This document shows positions 26,781 to 34,784 of a stretch of 52,867 nucleotides of DNA, piece after piece. Position numbers and translations under genes: made by a program. The stretch comes from Flammeovirgaceae bacterium. Lineage in GTDB: Bacteria > Bacteroidota > Bacteroidia > Cytophagales > Cyclobacteriaceae. The notes under the pieces are model-generated. The model had not been told where the DNA came from and ran no database searches. It saw only the letters and a list, made by a program, of their open reading frames with translations. How positions within the stretch are numbered: position 1 is the stretch's first letter; every line of letters begins with the position of its first letter. The DNA lies in the NCBI GenBank assembly GCA_013204595.1, contig JABMNK010000044.1, positions 1 through 52,867 of the forward strand. Reading direction: 5' to 3'.

Positions 26781-26787
26781 CACACTG

Positions 26788-26819
26788 CGAATTAAAATCA
26801 TACTATTGTAAAACACAAA
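26788..26819 (-). promoter_or_regulatory. possible trp promoter
   Basis: Minus strand TTTG (26816-26819), 20-base spacer, then TTAATTCG (26788-26795), a partial match to the Bacteroidota TTTG-N19/20-TAnnTTTG arrangement (4 of 6 fixed positions in the -7 box). Position would put the start of transcription at or just before the leader ORF. Tentative. Confidence 0.35.
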
Positions 26820-26910
26820 TAAAGACGAGGATTAATATTTTGAAGGTTAAAAAAATTATACTTATTATTCACATGTGGTAAATATCCATTTATTTAATTA
26901 TTTTCGTTTC

Positions 26911-27318
26911 ATGCTTCCCATAGAAACAGAATTAAGTATTCTCATCCATCTTGCCAAGGCAGATGGATTCATCTCTCATGAGGAATTAGAAATTATTCAA
27001 AGATTAGGCCTCGAAAATAATTTGAGTACTGAGCAGGTCAATGACTTGGTTGAAAATGAAAATTCCATTGCGGTTTTTCAAAATCTGTCATTAGATGATA
27101 GGATTGAATTACTAATTTCGATGATTAAATTAATGAAAAGAGACAATAAAATTCATCAAAAGGAAATCAATTTCTGTCAGAAAATCGCATTACAATTAGG
27201 TTTTGGCACAGGAGTTATCGCAAAACTTTCGGCATACATTTTCGCAAGTGATCAAATCAATACAGATCCTGATGTGTTAATAAAAATGGCTACAAAATTC
27301 TATTCTGAGAACAATTAG
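26911..27318 (+). CDS. TerB-like helical protein
   Basis: A 135-residue all-helical, soluble protein. The opening ELSILIHLAKADGFISHEELEIIQ and the second copy ELLISMIKLMKRDNKIHQKEINFCQKIA match the paired 'A.aDG.i...E...i' units of the TerB/DjlA-N (tellurite resistance TerB) fold, in which acidic residues bind metal. Family role is unclear and no ter genes are nearby, so tellurite resistance should not be assumed. Start is ATG 26911, preceded by a -7-like TATTTTCG (26899-26906); an upstream start at 26875 overlaps that box. Divergent from the trp leader. Confidence 0.7.
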   Translation: MLPIETELSILIHLAKADGFISHEELEIIQRLGLENNLSTEQVNDLVENENSIAVFQNLSLDDRIELLISMIKLMKRDNKIHQKEINFCQKIALQLGFGTGVIAKLSAYIFASDQINTDPDVLIKMATKFYSENN

Positions 27319-27652
27319 CATTTTTACTAGCCAAAACGTAAGGTGATGACTAATCTTGGATTAATTTCATAGTTTCTTTTTGCGACATTTTTTATGGATC
27401 CGTCATTTTCAAAGAGCAAAAGATTATAGCTTATTTTATCTTTAAATAAATCGCAGGGATTACTTTCATAACTAAAACTCCCATTTCCTTTCATCAATTA
27501 AGATCTGCAAGGGATCAATTATCATTAATTTGGCAAGGGCTGATGCAAAATTTTATGTGCTACTGTTACCCAATAATCATAAGGTCCAACGGTCTTGATT
27601 AATAAAAAAATGATACATAATGAATAAACCTACACGGGCTGTGATTTTAGAA
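27319..27652. other. 334-bp gap with a decayed coding fragment
   Basis: Between the TerB-like gene and the outer-membrane protein gene. It holds a 55-codon minus-strand fragment (27327-27494), described separately, and a second short minus-strand stretch (27525-27599) that reads IKTVGPYDYWVTVAHKIL before a stop. Nothing else is recognisable. Confidence 0.5.
27327..27494 (-). pseudogene. probable C-terminal remnant of an outer-membrane beta-barrel protein
   Basis: A 55-codon minus-strand frame, immediately preceded by an in-frame stop. It translates into alternating-strand-like sequence (for example ISYNLLLFENDGSIK) and ends INPRLVITLRFG, the kind of final beta-strand found at the C-terminus of Bacteroidota barrel proteins. 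It has no signal peptide and is too short for a barrel. I infer a degraded 3' end of a gene; a frameshifted extension of the neighbouring OMP gene seems less likely because that gene has its own end. Confidence 0.45.
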
Positions 27653-28339
27653 TCACCTTTTAAATGGAATCACGTAGCCTACACTAATACCCGACTCCCA
27701 AAGATTGCTAATATCCGGAATATCCAAGGCACGGTCATCTGTCTTGATGAAATTACTGAGACCATAATTAAAATAGGCCTCAAACAATATTTGTCCAAGG
27801 CCCATTTTTCTTTGAAAACCAAGGCCTCCTTTCAAACCGTATCCATAGTTTTTATCTCGTACTGGGTCATACGTCCAGAAATCAGTCTTCGCATCCTTAT
27901 CTTGAGGGTCCTTGGCAACATCATGAGACATTAAAAAATCAAAATTAATTCCTATCAAAATATAAACACGACTGGTTTCTGATCCTCTGTATAAAATTGA
28001 CTCAATAGGTATGTTGAGGTAATCCATTCGAGACCTTACTGAATTTACATTGGCCAACGTATCTAAATAATTCTGATCCCACCCCTTCTGGATATAATCC
28101 ACGCCAATTCTAATCCCCGTCTGAAGCCCATTATTAGTCCTTTTAGGGAAATACTGGATAAATAGTCCACTTTGATATAACCTTAACGGTTTTGACAAAA
28201 GATTTACTCGATAGATGCTGTGTTCGATATAACTAGAGGACAAATGAGTTCCTCCTTTTGCACCAAAAAACCACATTCCTTGGCCTATACAAGTAGTGCC
28301 CATTAGCAAGGTAAAAATAAGTAGCCCGTATCCCTTCAT
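27653..28339 (-). CDS. outer-membrane beta-barrel protein
   Basis: A 228-residue protein with a signal peptide (MKGYGLLIFTLLMGTTCIGQ) and alternating hydrophobic/aromatic strands, including FGAKGGTHLSSSY at the N-terminus, LQTGIRIGVDYIQKGW, YLNIPIESILYRG, GYGLKGGLGFQRK and a closing strand SGISVGYVIPF. This is the PorT-like 'outer membrane protein beta-barrel' pattern common in Bacteroidota (about eight strands). Role unknown. Single gene flanked by the fragment at 27327-27494 and the SRP RNA region. Confidence 0.78.
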   Translation of the reverse strand: MKGYGLLIFTLLMGTTCIGQGMWFFGAKGGTHLSSSYIEHSIYRVNLLSKPLRLYQSGLFIQYFPKRTNNGLQTGIRIGVDYIQKGWDQNYLDTLANVNSVRSRMDYLNIPIESILYRGSETSRVYILIGINFDFLMSHDVAKDPQDKDAKTDFWTYDPVRDKNYGYGLKGGLGFQRKMGLGQILFEAYFNYGLSNFIKTDDRALDIPDISNLWESGISVGYVIPFKR

Positions 28340-28701
28340 AATAAACTACAAATATCGCTTATTTTGAGCTAAGAAAAGCAGCCTACATCCTTCTATTCGT
28401 CTTTAAAAGCCATAGATTAGCCCATTTTATAATAAAAATAATGATTTCCGCACTCCAGTTATAACAAAATGAAAATAACTAATTCATAAAGGGTTAAGAT
28501 AATATAAGCAATTTTAAAGATCCCCTATTGCATCAACATATGAGCAGAGAATTATGGATGACCCATTAATGGGAATACGCATTACCGAAAGCCTTATAGA
28601 CCTATTCGCTGATTTGGAAGATGATGATTTCCAAAAGAATACTGATCATGATCACCAAAACTTAATTGTTTATGAAAGTTAAATAATAAAATTTTTCACT
28701 T
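28340..28701. other. intergenic region before the SRP RNA
   Basis: AT-rich, about 360 bases. Contains one small plus-strand ORF (28554-28682, listed separately). I see no tRNA, repeat or strong hairpin in the rest. Confidence 0.5.
28554..28682 (+). CDS. possible 42-residue acidic protein
   Basis: An ORF reading MDDPLMGIRITESLIDLFAD and then an acidic, His-containing tail ending LIVYES. The helical amphipathic look of residues 8-26 and the composition are protein-like, but the ORF is short and no promoter box is evident. It ends 20 bases before the -7 box of the SRP RNA. Speculative. Confidence 0.3.
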   Translation: MDDPLMGIRITESLIDLFADLEDDDFQKNTDHDHQNLIVYES

Positions 28702-28709
28702 TACCTTTG
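28702..28709 (+). promoter_or_regulatory. TAnnTTTG -7 box of the SRP RNA gene
   Basis: TACCTTTG, an exact consensus match, ends four bases before the first paired base of the SRP RNA, the spacing expected for a Bacteroidota promoter. Because the RNA's 5' end is fixed by structure, this is good support for the motif's use in this genome. Confidence 0.65.
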
Positions 28710-28713
28710 ATTT

Positions 28714-28803
28714 GGCAAACGGATACGATCAGCTCCTGTTGAATCCCCCAGGTCCGGAAGGAAGCAAGGGCAGACGGTTGTAGCGATGCGATATTTCGTT
28801 TGC
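28714..28803 (+). ncRNA. ffs: small signal recognition particle RNA (4.5S-type)
   Basis: About 90 nt. The invariant SRP Alu-less core is present: CAGGTCCGGAAGGAAGCAAGGGCAG (28749-28773; the GGAAG/AGCA internal-loop motif that binds Ffh). The ends pair as GCAAACG (28715-28721) with CGTTTGC (28797-28803), followed by nine T (28804-28812) as terminator. Acts with Ffh in co-translational targeting of membrane proteins. Promoter box at 28702-28709. Confidence 0.95.
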
Positions 28804-28812
28804 TTTTTTTTT
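28804..28812 (+). terminator. T-tract ending the SRP RNA
   Basis: Nine consecutive T follow directly after the 3' arm of the SRP RNA's closing stem, which can double as the terminator hairpin. Confidence 0.7.
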
Positions 28813-28836
28813 ATCCCATCTCAACTGTATTAGGAA

Positions 28837-29490
28837 ATGAAATTTTTTATCGATACTGCCAATTTATCTGAAATTCAAGAAGCTTATGATTTAGGTATTC
28901 TTGACGGAGTTACAACCAATCCATCCCTTATGGCCAAGGAAGGTATAACTGGATCAGATAATATATTAAAGCACTATAAGGACATTTGTAATATTGTAGA
29001 CGATAATGTCAGTGCAGAAGTCATTTCAGTTACATTGGACGAAATGCTCAAAGAAGGTAGGGCGCTTGCCAAGATAGATGATAAAATTGTAGTAAAAATA
29101 CCGATGATTAAAGATGGTGTGAAGGCAATTAAAGTGCTCAGCAGTGAAGGAATTCGTACCAACTGCACCCTTATTTTTAATGCGGGTCAAGCCATTTTAG
29201 CCGCCAAAGCAGGCGCCTCATATGTATCCCCTTTTATGGGTAGATTAGATGATATCGGAACCGAAGGAATTCTGTTAATTGAACAAATTGTCCATATCTT
29301 TGATAACTATGGATTTGAGACAGAAGTACTCGCTGCGTCTGTTAGGCACAATATTCATCTCATTCAATGTGCTGAAGTAGGCGCGGACGTAGTCACTTGC
29401 CCATTAAAAGTGATCACCGGATTGCTTAAGCATCCATTGACCGATAGCGGTTTAGAACAATTTCTTGCTGATTACAAAAAAGGAAATTAA
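28837..29490 (+). CDS. fructose-6-phosphate aldolase / transaldolase (TalC/FSA type)
   Basis: A 217-residue short transaldolase-family TIM barrel. [33 protein letters not shown], the Schiff-base lysine in [33 protein letters not shown] and the late [17 protein letters not shown] are all family signatures. Members either cleave fructose-6-phosphate or act as transaldolases in the pentose phosphate pathway; length does not separate the two. It starts 24 bases after the SRP RNA T-tract and is followed by an unknown small gene and ftsE on the same strand. Confidence 0.93.
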   Translation: MKFFIDTANLSEIQEAYDLGILDGVTTNPSLMAKEGITGSDNILKHYKDICNIVDDNVSAEVISVTLDEMLKEGRALAKIDDKIVVKIPMIKDGVKAIKVLSSEGIRTNCTLIFNAGQAILAAKAGASYVSPFMGRLDDIGTEGILLIEQIVHIFDNYGFETEVLAASVRHNIHLIQCAEVGADVVTCPLKVITGLLKHPLTDSGLEQFLADYKKGN

Positions 29491-29505
29491 TATTCTTGAT
29501 CTAAC

Positions 29506-29709
29506 ATGTATATTATTAAAGTAAGAGGAAAGGCCAAAATTCCAGATTATATTCAATTTAGAGATGATCATTTTGCCCTAATCGCATACTTTAGAGCGGA
29601 TAGACCATTGAAAAATATGGAAAAATATGGTCTTGAAGGACATGCGGAGAAACTTAAATCTATTATTGAAGCCATTCCTTTTGGGAAACTTGAAAAATTA
29701 TACATTTAA
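29506..29709 (+). CDS. small protein of unknown function between fsa and ftsE
   Basis: A 67-residue soluble protein, 15 bases after the aldolase stop and directly abutting the ftsE start. It reads as one compact alpha/beta unit (MYIIKVRGKAKIPDYIQFRD, then HFALIAYFRADRP, then a charged helix ending GKLEKLYI). No known motif, signal peptide or membrane segment. Its tight placement argues for a genuine gene co-translated with ftsE. I do not recognise it. Confidence 0.7.
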   Translation: MYIIKVRGKAKIPDYIQFRDDHFALIAYFRADRPLKNMEKYGLEGHAEKLKSIIEAIPFGKLEKLYI

Positions 29710-30420
29710 ATGTCATTGGATTCTGAATTTGTAATTGAAGTCAAAGATGCTACCATATTTCAAGACAATGAAACTGTGCTTGATCATGTTAACTTCTCAA
29801 TAAAAAAGGGAGAATTTGTTTATCTAGTAGGTCAGACGGGAAGTGGCAAATCATCATTACTAAAAACATTGTATGCCGATCTTCCTTTAAAAATGGGCCA
29901 TGTTAACGTCGTTGACTATAATATTCCAAACATAAAAGAAGATGAAATCCCCTTTTTACGTCGTAAGATTGGTATTATTTTCCAGGATTTTGAACTCTTT
30001 TATGACAGATCTGTAGCAGAAAATCTAGAATTTGTAATGCGCTCCACAGGATGGCGCGACCAATCTAAGATTAAAATCCGCTTGGCAGAAGTGCTGATGA
30101 GGGTAGGATTAGGTGGTGCAAATAATAAAATGCCGCATCAACTTTCGGGTGGGGAACAACAAAGAATTGTCATCGCTAGGGCCCTCATTAATGAACCTAA
30201 AATATTGATTGCGGATGAGCCCACAGGAAATCTAGATCCGGCTGTCAGCGAAGATATCTTCAAGTTATTTTTAGACATCAATAAATACGGTACTGCTGTG
30301 CTGATGGCGACGCATAATCACTATTTCATCGAAAAATATCCTGCTCGAATATTGAAGTGTGAAGGCCATAAATTACTTGATTCAGAAAAAGAAAAGTTTA
30401 ACCTATCTCGAGGTTATTAA
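29710..30420 (+). CDS. ftsE: FtsE-type ABC ATPase
   Basis: A 236-residue ABC ATPase: Walker A GQTGSGKSS, Q-loop FQDFELF, signature LSGGEQQR, Walker B ILIADEPTGNLDP, H-loop ATHNH. The 'F.YLVG.tGsGKSsLLK.LY' and 'RR.iG.iFQDF.L' segments follow the FtsE pattern. With FtsX it regulates peptidoglycan hydrolysis at division. ftsX is not adjacent: the next gene is convergent. Cytoplasmic, membrane-associated through FtsX. Confidence 0.88.
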   Translation: MSLDSEFVIEVKDATIFQDNETVLDHVNFSIKKGEFVYLVGQTGSGKSSLLKTLYADLPLKMGHVNVVDYNIPNIKEDEIPFLRRKIGIIFQDFELFYDRSVAENLEFVMRSTGWRDQSKIKIRLAEVLMRVGLGGANNKMPHQLSGGEQQRIVIARALINEPKILIADEPTGNLDPAVSEDIFKLFLDINKYGTAVLMATHNHYFIEKYPARILKCEGHKLLDSEKEKFNLSRGY

Positions 30421-30441
30421 TGTCTCATAGCCCATTAAGAC

Positions 30442-31485
30442 TTAATTGGCTGCTTTTAATATCAAATCCCCATAACTCGAATTAATCAATATCTTTTGAT
30501 CGATAGAACCCTTACCGATTTTTCCTCGGTATTCATTTTTGAAAGCCTCCTTACCCGAATAATCAAAATTGATTGGAACCCTATTTTTTAAATCTGAATG
30601 ACGGAATTTCGCCTCGAGGACTGCATTCATACCTGAGGCAATGCCTAGTTCACAAGGACTATACTTGTTTTCCATAATGATAGACTCAAAATTTAATGAT
30701 ACCTCTTTTATTTCCAATGAACTAATAAATTTCCCCTCCAAATTCATTGATTTTAAAAGGTGCTGAATAGCAAAATCAGTAAAGGCGACATCTGCCACTA
30801 TACGGCTCACTTGATTTATCCTTACCTTACCATATTTACTTTCTAATTTGAGATTTTCAATTTGATTAATTGAAACCGTTGAAAATGACTGAACCAAATC
30901 AAGGGAAGACACCGCTCCAAAAGCCATCTCTGAATATTTAACCCTTGCCGTTCCATTAGATATATTTCCCAACTCAGCAGAGGCAAAAGAAAGTCTGATA
31001 TCCAAATCATCGGAAAAATTACCTGAAATTAATTTCCCATAAGAAAGTTCCAAAACAGTTGCGCCACTTCGGTCAGTCATCAAAATATCACCAAAACTAT
31101 TTTCAAGGTGCAAGGAATTTTCAGCGGGTAACTTAACCCTATAATTGACTTGAAAATTACCGTTATCTTTTTCAGATGAGACACTTGTTTCAAATGAAAT
31201 TCTTCCTTCACTCTCGATAATAATAATGTCAATACCTTCAAGAATCCTGAAAGAACGTACATCATTTATCACATCCGTGGAAATTTCGATGTGCACTTGA
31301 GCACTTGGAAGGTCGCTGTTTTCAATGGTTATGTTGCCGAATTTATTTTTGATGGCCAACAAATCTTGAGCTGCCATTGGATAGGTTTTATCAATGGTTT
31401 TTTTAGAATCGGACTGCCCAAAACTAAAGAAAACAACTAGCCCCATAAGGAAGGTGATCTTATATTTCAAATGTATTTTTTTCAT
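30442..31485 (-). CDS. exported adhesin-like protein (DUF4097 type)
   Basis: A 347-residue protein with a signal peptide (FLMGLVVFFSFGQ). The body contains repeated short beta-strand units of the kind 'l.i.n.fGnItIens', 'LhLENSFGDILMTD', 'lelsyGKLisgnf' and 'LESKYGKVRI', ending SSYGDLILKAA, typical of DUF4097 beta-helix proteins. It is the third gene of an ECF sigma/anti-sigma operon and overlaps the anti-sigma gene by 26 bases, so it may be an envelope-stress regulon member. Function unknown. Confidence 0.75.
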   Translation of the reverse strand: MKKIHLKYKITFLMGLVVFFSFGQSDSKKTIDKTYPMAAQDLLAIKNKFGNITIENSDLPSAQVHIEISTDVINDVRSFRILEGIDIIIIESEGRISFETSVSSEKDNGNFQVNYRVKLPAENSLHLENSFGDILMTDRSGATVLELSYGKLISGNFSDDLDIRLSFASAELGNISNGTARVKYSEMAFGAVSSLDLVQSFSTVSINQIENLKLESKYGKVRINQVSRIVADVAFTDFAIQHLLKSMNLEGKFISSLEIKEVSLNFESIIMENKYSPCELGIASGMNAVLEAKFRHSDLKNRVPINFDYSGKEAFKNEYRGKIGKGSIDQKILINSSYGDLILKAAN

Positions 31486-31981
31486 CCCTATCTTTCATTT
31501 TTATGGATTTGATAATCATTAATTGTTCATTAAGAATTTGAATGCGCCATTCAAGGTTTGCCACCATGGCATGAGTGATTATTTCGTCAGATTGCTCATT
31601 AAGAAAGGTCTTTTGTAGCTCTTGATACATAAGGTCCAGTTCAAATAATTCATCCTGAAAATCATCCTTTAGGTCATCGGTGATCAGTATTGCCAATTCC
31701 TGCTTCTTGTCTAGTATCAATTGATTGTACGACGACTCAGTTATTAAAAATTGAGCACTGAAATATTCTTGTTCTTCAGTGTTGGATGTTAACTGATCAA
31801 ACACGATCCATGCACCCAATAGCAATGAAAACATACTTGCCATTCTCCAAAACCTAATCACAGAGATTGATTTTTGCTTCCGCAGTTTTGACGGTATGGA
31901 ACTCCAAACGCTGTCTGGGGCATCTTTTTCGTCAAAGGCCAATCGATTTTGCTCAATAAAACGTTCAAGTTGATCATTCAT
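31460..31981 (-). CDS. probable membrane anti-sigma factor
   Basis: A 173-residue single-pass protein: N-terminal cytoplasmic part (1-41) with 'LERFIEQNRLAFDEKDAPDSVWSSIPSK', one transmembrane helix (about 43-62, WRMASMFSLLLGAWIVFDQL), and a helical periplasmic part rich in Glu/Gln, probably coiled coil (95-160). The pattern and the eight-base overlap with the upstream ECF sigma gene identify it as the cognate anti-sigma factor, although it shows no classical zinc HxxxCxxC motif. Confidence 0.72.
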   Translation of the reverse strand: MNDQLERFIEQNRLAFDEKDAPDSVWSSIPSKLRKQKSISVIRFWRMASMFSLLLGAWIVFDQLTSNTEEQEYFSAQFLITESSYNQLILDKKQELAILITDDLKDDFQDELFELDLMYQELQKTFLNEQSDEIITHAMVANLEWRIQILNEQLMIIKSIKMKDRDEKNTFEI

Positions 31982-32537
31982 GATTCTTCCGTGTTTCTAA
32001 TTTTTTTCTAATTTTTTCTTTTGCCCTACTATATTGAGATTTTGATGTTGACTCACTGATACCAAGTATTTCTGCTATCTCACTATGGTCATATCCTTCA
32101 AAAAGATATAAAGTCAATACCATCCTAAATCCATCTGAAAGACCCTTAATAGCCCCTTTTATCGCCTCCACCGTTAACGTAGGATCTGCTAAGTCTTCCC
32201 ATTGATATTCAAAATGATCTTTTTCATTTAGGCTCGTCAATACCTCCGAGAACTGCTTGGATTTCTTTAGCGTACTAAGGGACTTATTGATAATAATTCT
32301 TTTCAACCACGCACCAAATGTGGACTCACCTCTATATTTGTCCATATGCTTAAATGCGTTGACAAATCCTTCTTGAAGCGCATCCTCAGCGTCTGATTCA
32401 TTTCCACAAATCCTAATAGCTGTATTAAACATAGCGCGTTGATATAAATCATAAACCTCGCGTTGTGCTAGCGGATCTTGCTTCCTACATCTTTCGATGA
32501 GCTGTTTTTGACTAATTTTGACGGTTTCTAAATTCAA
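31974..32537 (-). CDS. ECF RNA polymerase sigma factor
   Basis: A 187-residue sigma-70 family protein. Region 2: REVYDLYQRAMFNTAIRICG, then the -10-binding DAEDALQEGFVNAFKHMDKY; region 4: helix-turn-helix with LFEGYDHSEIAEILGISEST and SQYSRAKEKIRKKL. The start appears to be TTG at 32537; no ATG lies near the expected N-terminus, and an AAGGAG sits 15 bases upstream. It probably autoregulates its operon with the anti-sigma and DUF4097 genes. Confidence 0.92.
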   Translation of the reverse strand: MNLETVKISQKQLIERCRKQDPLAQREVYDLYQRAMFNTAIRICGNESDAEDALQEGFVNAFKHMDKYRGESTFGAWLKRIIINKSLSTLKKSKQFSEVLTSLNEKDHFEYQWEDLADPTLTVEAIKGAIKGLSDGFRMVLTLYLFEGYDHSEIAEILGISESTSKSQYSRAKEKIRKKLETRKNHE

Positions 32538-32648
32538 AATAAAATATTTCTCCTTACAAGGATCGATTAATTCACACTAAGTTGCACGATTCATTATAAA
32601 AATTCGATATTCGCAAACACCGAGTTTTGGATAAATATTTGTTCTGCT

Positions 32649-33269
32649 ATGAAAATGATCTGCTCATGGTTTGTCTGCTGTCTCTTCTGCTTTCCTACAT
32701 TGTCACAGCAATTAGACAGCTCAACAAATGTTAATGAGAAAAAACTAATGCTATTTTTAAAAGATAAGGAAGTAGGAGCTTATGCATTCGTCGGGACTGA
32801 ATATGCTCCTGTTTTGGCCCATTGGGGGCTTCATGGGAACTTAGCATTTGGAATTACCTATGGGGGATACCTCGTCGGGTTTAGCTACCAGGAATTATTA
32901 TATTCACCCACTGATTTATTGATTTTTCCAAATACTTTTTCATTAAAAATGAAGTCTGCTGGTGTGCAAATTGGGTTTCGTCTGCATGACTCAAATTGGG
33001 TAAACGCAATCCTCAATAGCAACTATCGATGGGGCGAAATAATTTGGCAAAAACCCCCATCAGATGGTGATCAATTCAGTAGCCATGTTCAAGTTTTGGA
33101 ACCTGAAATAGCAATTAATATTGGCCCACTTAAATGGATTAAATTAACGGGGAAAATAGGTTATAGAACTGTTTTTGGCTTAAACTTACCCAAGGTCCAA
33201 CCCAACGATTTTTCGGGATTAAGTAGTACATTGGGGTTAAGAATATGTTTAAATTATGCGCGGAATTAA
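32649..33269 (+). CDS. exported protein of unknown function
   Basis: A 206-residue protein with a signal peptide (SWFVCCLFCFPTLSQ). Strand-rich sequence with Gly/aromatic alternation (LAFGITYGGYLVGFSYQELLY, AGVQIGFRLHD, LEPEIAINIGPLKWIKLTGKIGYR) suggests a small outer-membrane barrel or a secreted beta protein. Overlaps the next gene by 14 bases, so the two are coupled. Divergent from the ECF sigma gene, 111 bases away. Not recognised. Confidence 0.65.
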   Translation: MKMICSWFVCCLFCFPTLSQQLDSSTNVNEKKLMLFLKDKEVGAYAFVGTEYAPVLAHWGLHGNLAFGITYGGYLVGFSYQELLYSPTDLLIFPNTFSLKMKSAGVQIGFRLHDSNWVNAILNSNYRWGEIIWQKPPSDGDQFSSHVQVLEPEIAINIGPLKWIKLTGKIGYRTVFGLNLPKVQPNDFSGLSSTLGLRICLNYARN

Positions 33270-34335
33270 AGTTTACGTACTCAGTCTACTCCTTTCATCC
33301 TGTTATTTTACAGAAGACCCAAAACCGCAAGATCAACAAGATTGGCCGTATGCCACCCCTGAAGAAATTGGATTAAATAACGATTATTTATTTAATATCA
33401 ACAACAACCTCCTTGACCAGTACTATCAAAACGTCAATTCACTTGTAATCATTAAAGAAGATCAATTGATTTTTGAGAACTACTATCTTGGTCAGTCACG
33501 AGATAGTATCAATAATCTGAATACGGCAACCAATATACTAGCTTCTATAGCGATTGGTATGGCGATAGATGACGGGTATCTAATCTCTATTGAAACGCCG
33601 ATTTTTCATTTTTTGCCTGAATATGAAGCTGCATTTTCCACCGATTCCTTAAAAAAAACAATCACGGTGTCCCAATTACTTAGCCATAGAAGCGGCTTAT
33701 CTTGGAATGAGGTGGTTTCGCAACTTAGCGACCAAAATGACTTGATAAAAATGCTAAAAGAGGACGATTGGACAAAATACGTTTTGGACAAACGACTTGA
33801 GTCGATACCTGATAGCCGATACAATCTCAATAATGGCGGTGCTATGATTATTTCGAAAATCATCCAAAACATAACCGGTGAACCCTTTGCCAACTATGTC
33901 AATAGACGCTTATTTGAGCCATTAGATATTAAAAAATGGACTTGGGATTCTGATCTTACTGGTACAACAAACGCCACGACTGGCTTATCTCTCAACCAAT
34001 TGGATTTCACCAAAATTGGATACTTGTTTCTGAAAAAAGGGTTTTGGAAAGGGGAATCAGTCCTTTCAGAAGATTGGATCATCGAATCAACAGCGCCAAA
34101 GCATCAACTGAGCAACCTCTACGACATAGGCTACTTGTGGTATCAGTTTTCTAACAATGCTAATTTTATTGATCCGCTCAATAATCAAACATATTATGTT
34201 CCAGGGGGCACTGGTTATCATCTTTATGTTAATCCAAATAAAAATGCAGTAGTGTGCATTGGTGCTGACAACTACAACTTTGGAATCTATAGCCCATCCA
34301 TGATTCTTTATCTAAATCTAGTAAAAAGCATATAA
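33256..34335 (+). CDS. serine hydrolase (beta-lactamase-like) lipoprotein with degenerate active site
   Basis: A 359-residue lipoprotein (LSLLLSSC) of the beta-lactamase/class C-like family: NILASIAIGMAIDDGYL, ITVSQLLSHRSGLSW, GGAMIISKIIQNITG and the C-terminal GTGYHLYVNP segments align with it. The catalytic S-x-x-K should lie just before LASIAIG, but reads TATN (90-93): Ser to Thr and Lys to Asn. The Y-x-N motif appears as LNN (191-193). It is therefore probably a non-catalytic binding or regulatory member. The 14-base overlap with the upstream exported protein suggests a functional pair. Confidence 0.8.
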   Translation: MRGIKVYVLSLLLSSCYFTEDPKPQDQQDWPYATPEEIGLNNDYLFNINNNLLDQYYQNVNSLVIIKEDQLIFENYYLGQSRDSINNLNTATNILASIAIGMAIDDGYLISIETPIFHFLPEYEAAFSTDSLKKTITVSQLLSHRSGLSWNEVVSQLSDQNDLIKMLKEDDWTKYVLDKRLESIPDSRYNLNNGGAMIISKIIQNITGEPFANYVNRRLFEPLDIKKWTWDSDLTGTTNATTGLSLNQLDFTKIGYLFLKKGFWKGESVLSEDWIIESTAPKHQLSNLYDIGYLWYQFSNNANFIDPLNNQTYYVPGGTGYHLYVNPNKNAVVCIGADNYNFGIYSPSMILYLNLVKSI

Positions 34336-34583
34336 CTCAATCCGTTATGTACTTTTTAAAAAACATAAACCCTTAGATCAACGATACCGTTACCAAAATA
34401 AAAAATTATTTTTCATAAATTTTCAATATTAAATCTATTTATTTGAGTAAATAATATTTTTCTAGCAACCTTTTTCAAAGATGAAGTGTTTTAGATGTGT
34501 AAAGAATATTAAGTGAACATTGGATTTTCAGCGCTATATAACATAGAAAGTTTAGGCTGTAAATTTTTTAAAATCAGAAACGA

Positions 34584-34784
34584 ATGATTGCTAACAAGGT
34601 ATCTGCAGGATTAACAAAAGTATTGCAAGAAAAAAGGGTCACTCATTTCCCAGAATACCCACAGCCATTTATATCCGATCCTAATCAAAGAAATACATAC
34701 ATGAGGTTATTTGATCGGGCAATAGAAATAGATCAGTCACAAGATATGGTTTTCACTGAAAATCGTTCCTATAAAATCGCCTGA
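34584..34784 (+). CDS. small hypothetical protein
   Basis: A 66-residue soluble ORF (ANKVSAGLTKVLQEKRVTHF then a Pro-rich linker and a helical, acidic end). Protein-like composition, no known motif, 248 bases after the serine-hydrolase-like gene. Isolated, with no clear promoter box. Could be real. Confidence 0.4.
   Translation: MIANKVSAGLTKVLQEKRVTHFPEYPQPFISDPNQRNTYMRLFDRAIEIDQSQDMVFTENRSYKIA

Noticed and set aside
26911-27318. Tellurite resistance gene
   Set aside because: The TerB-like fold occurs in many unrelated roles and no other ter genes are present.
27525-27599. Minus-strand coding-like stretch IKTVGPYDYWVTVAHKIL
   Set aside because: Only about 25-35 codons with no start context; noted as possible decay but not called as a gene.
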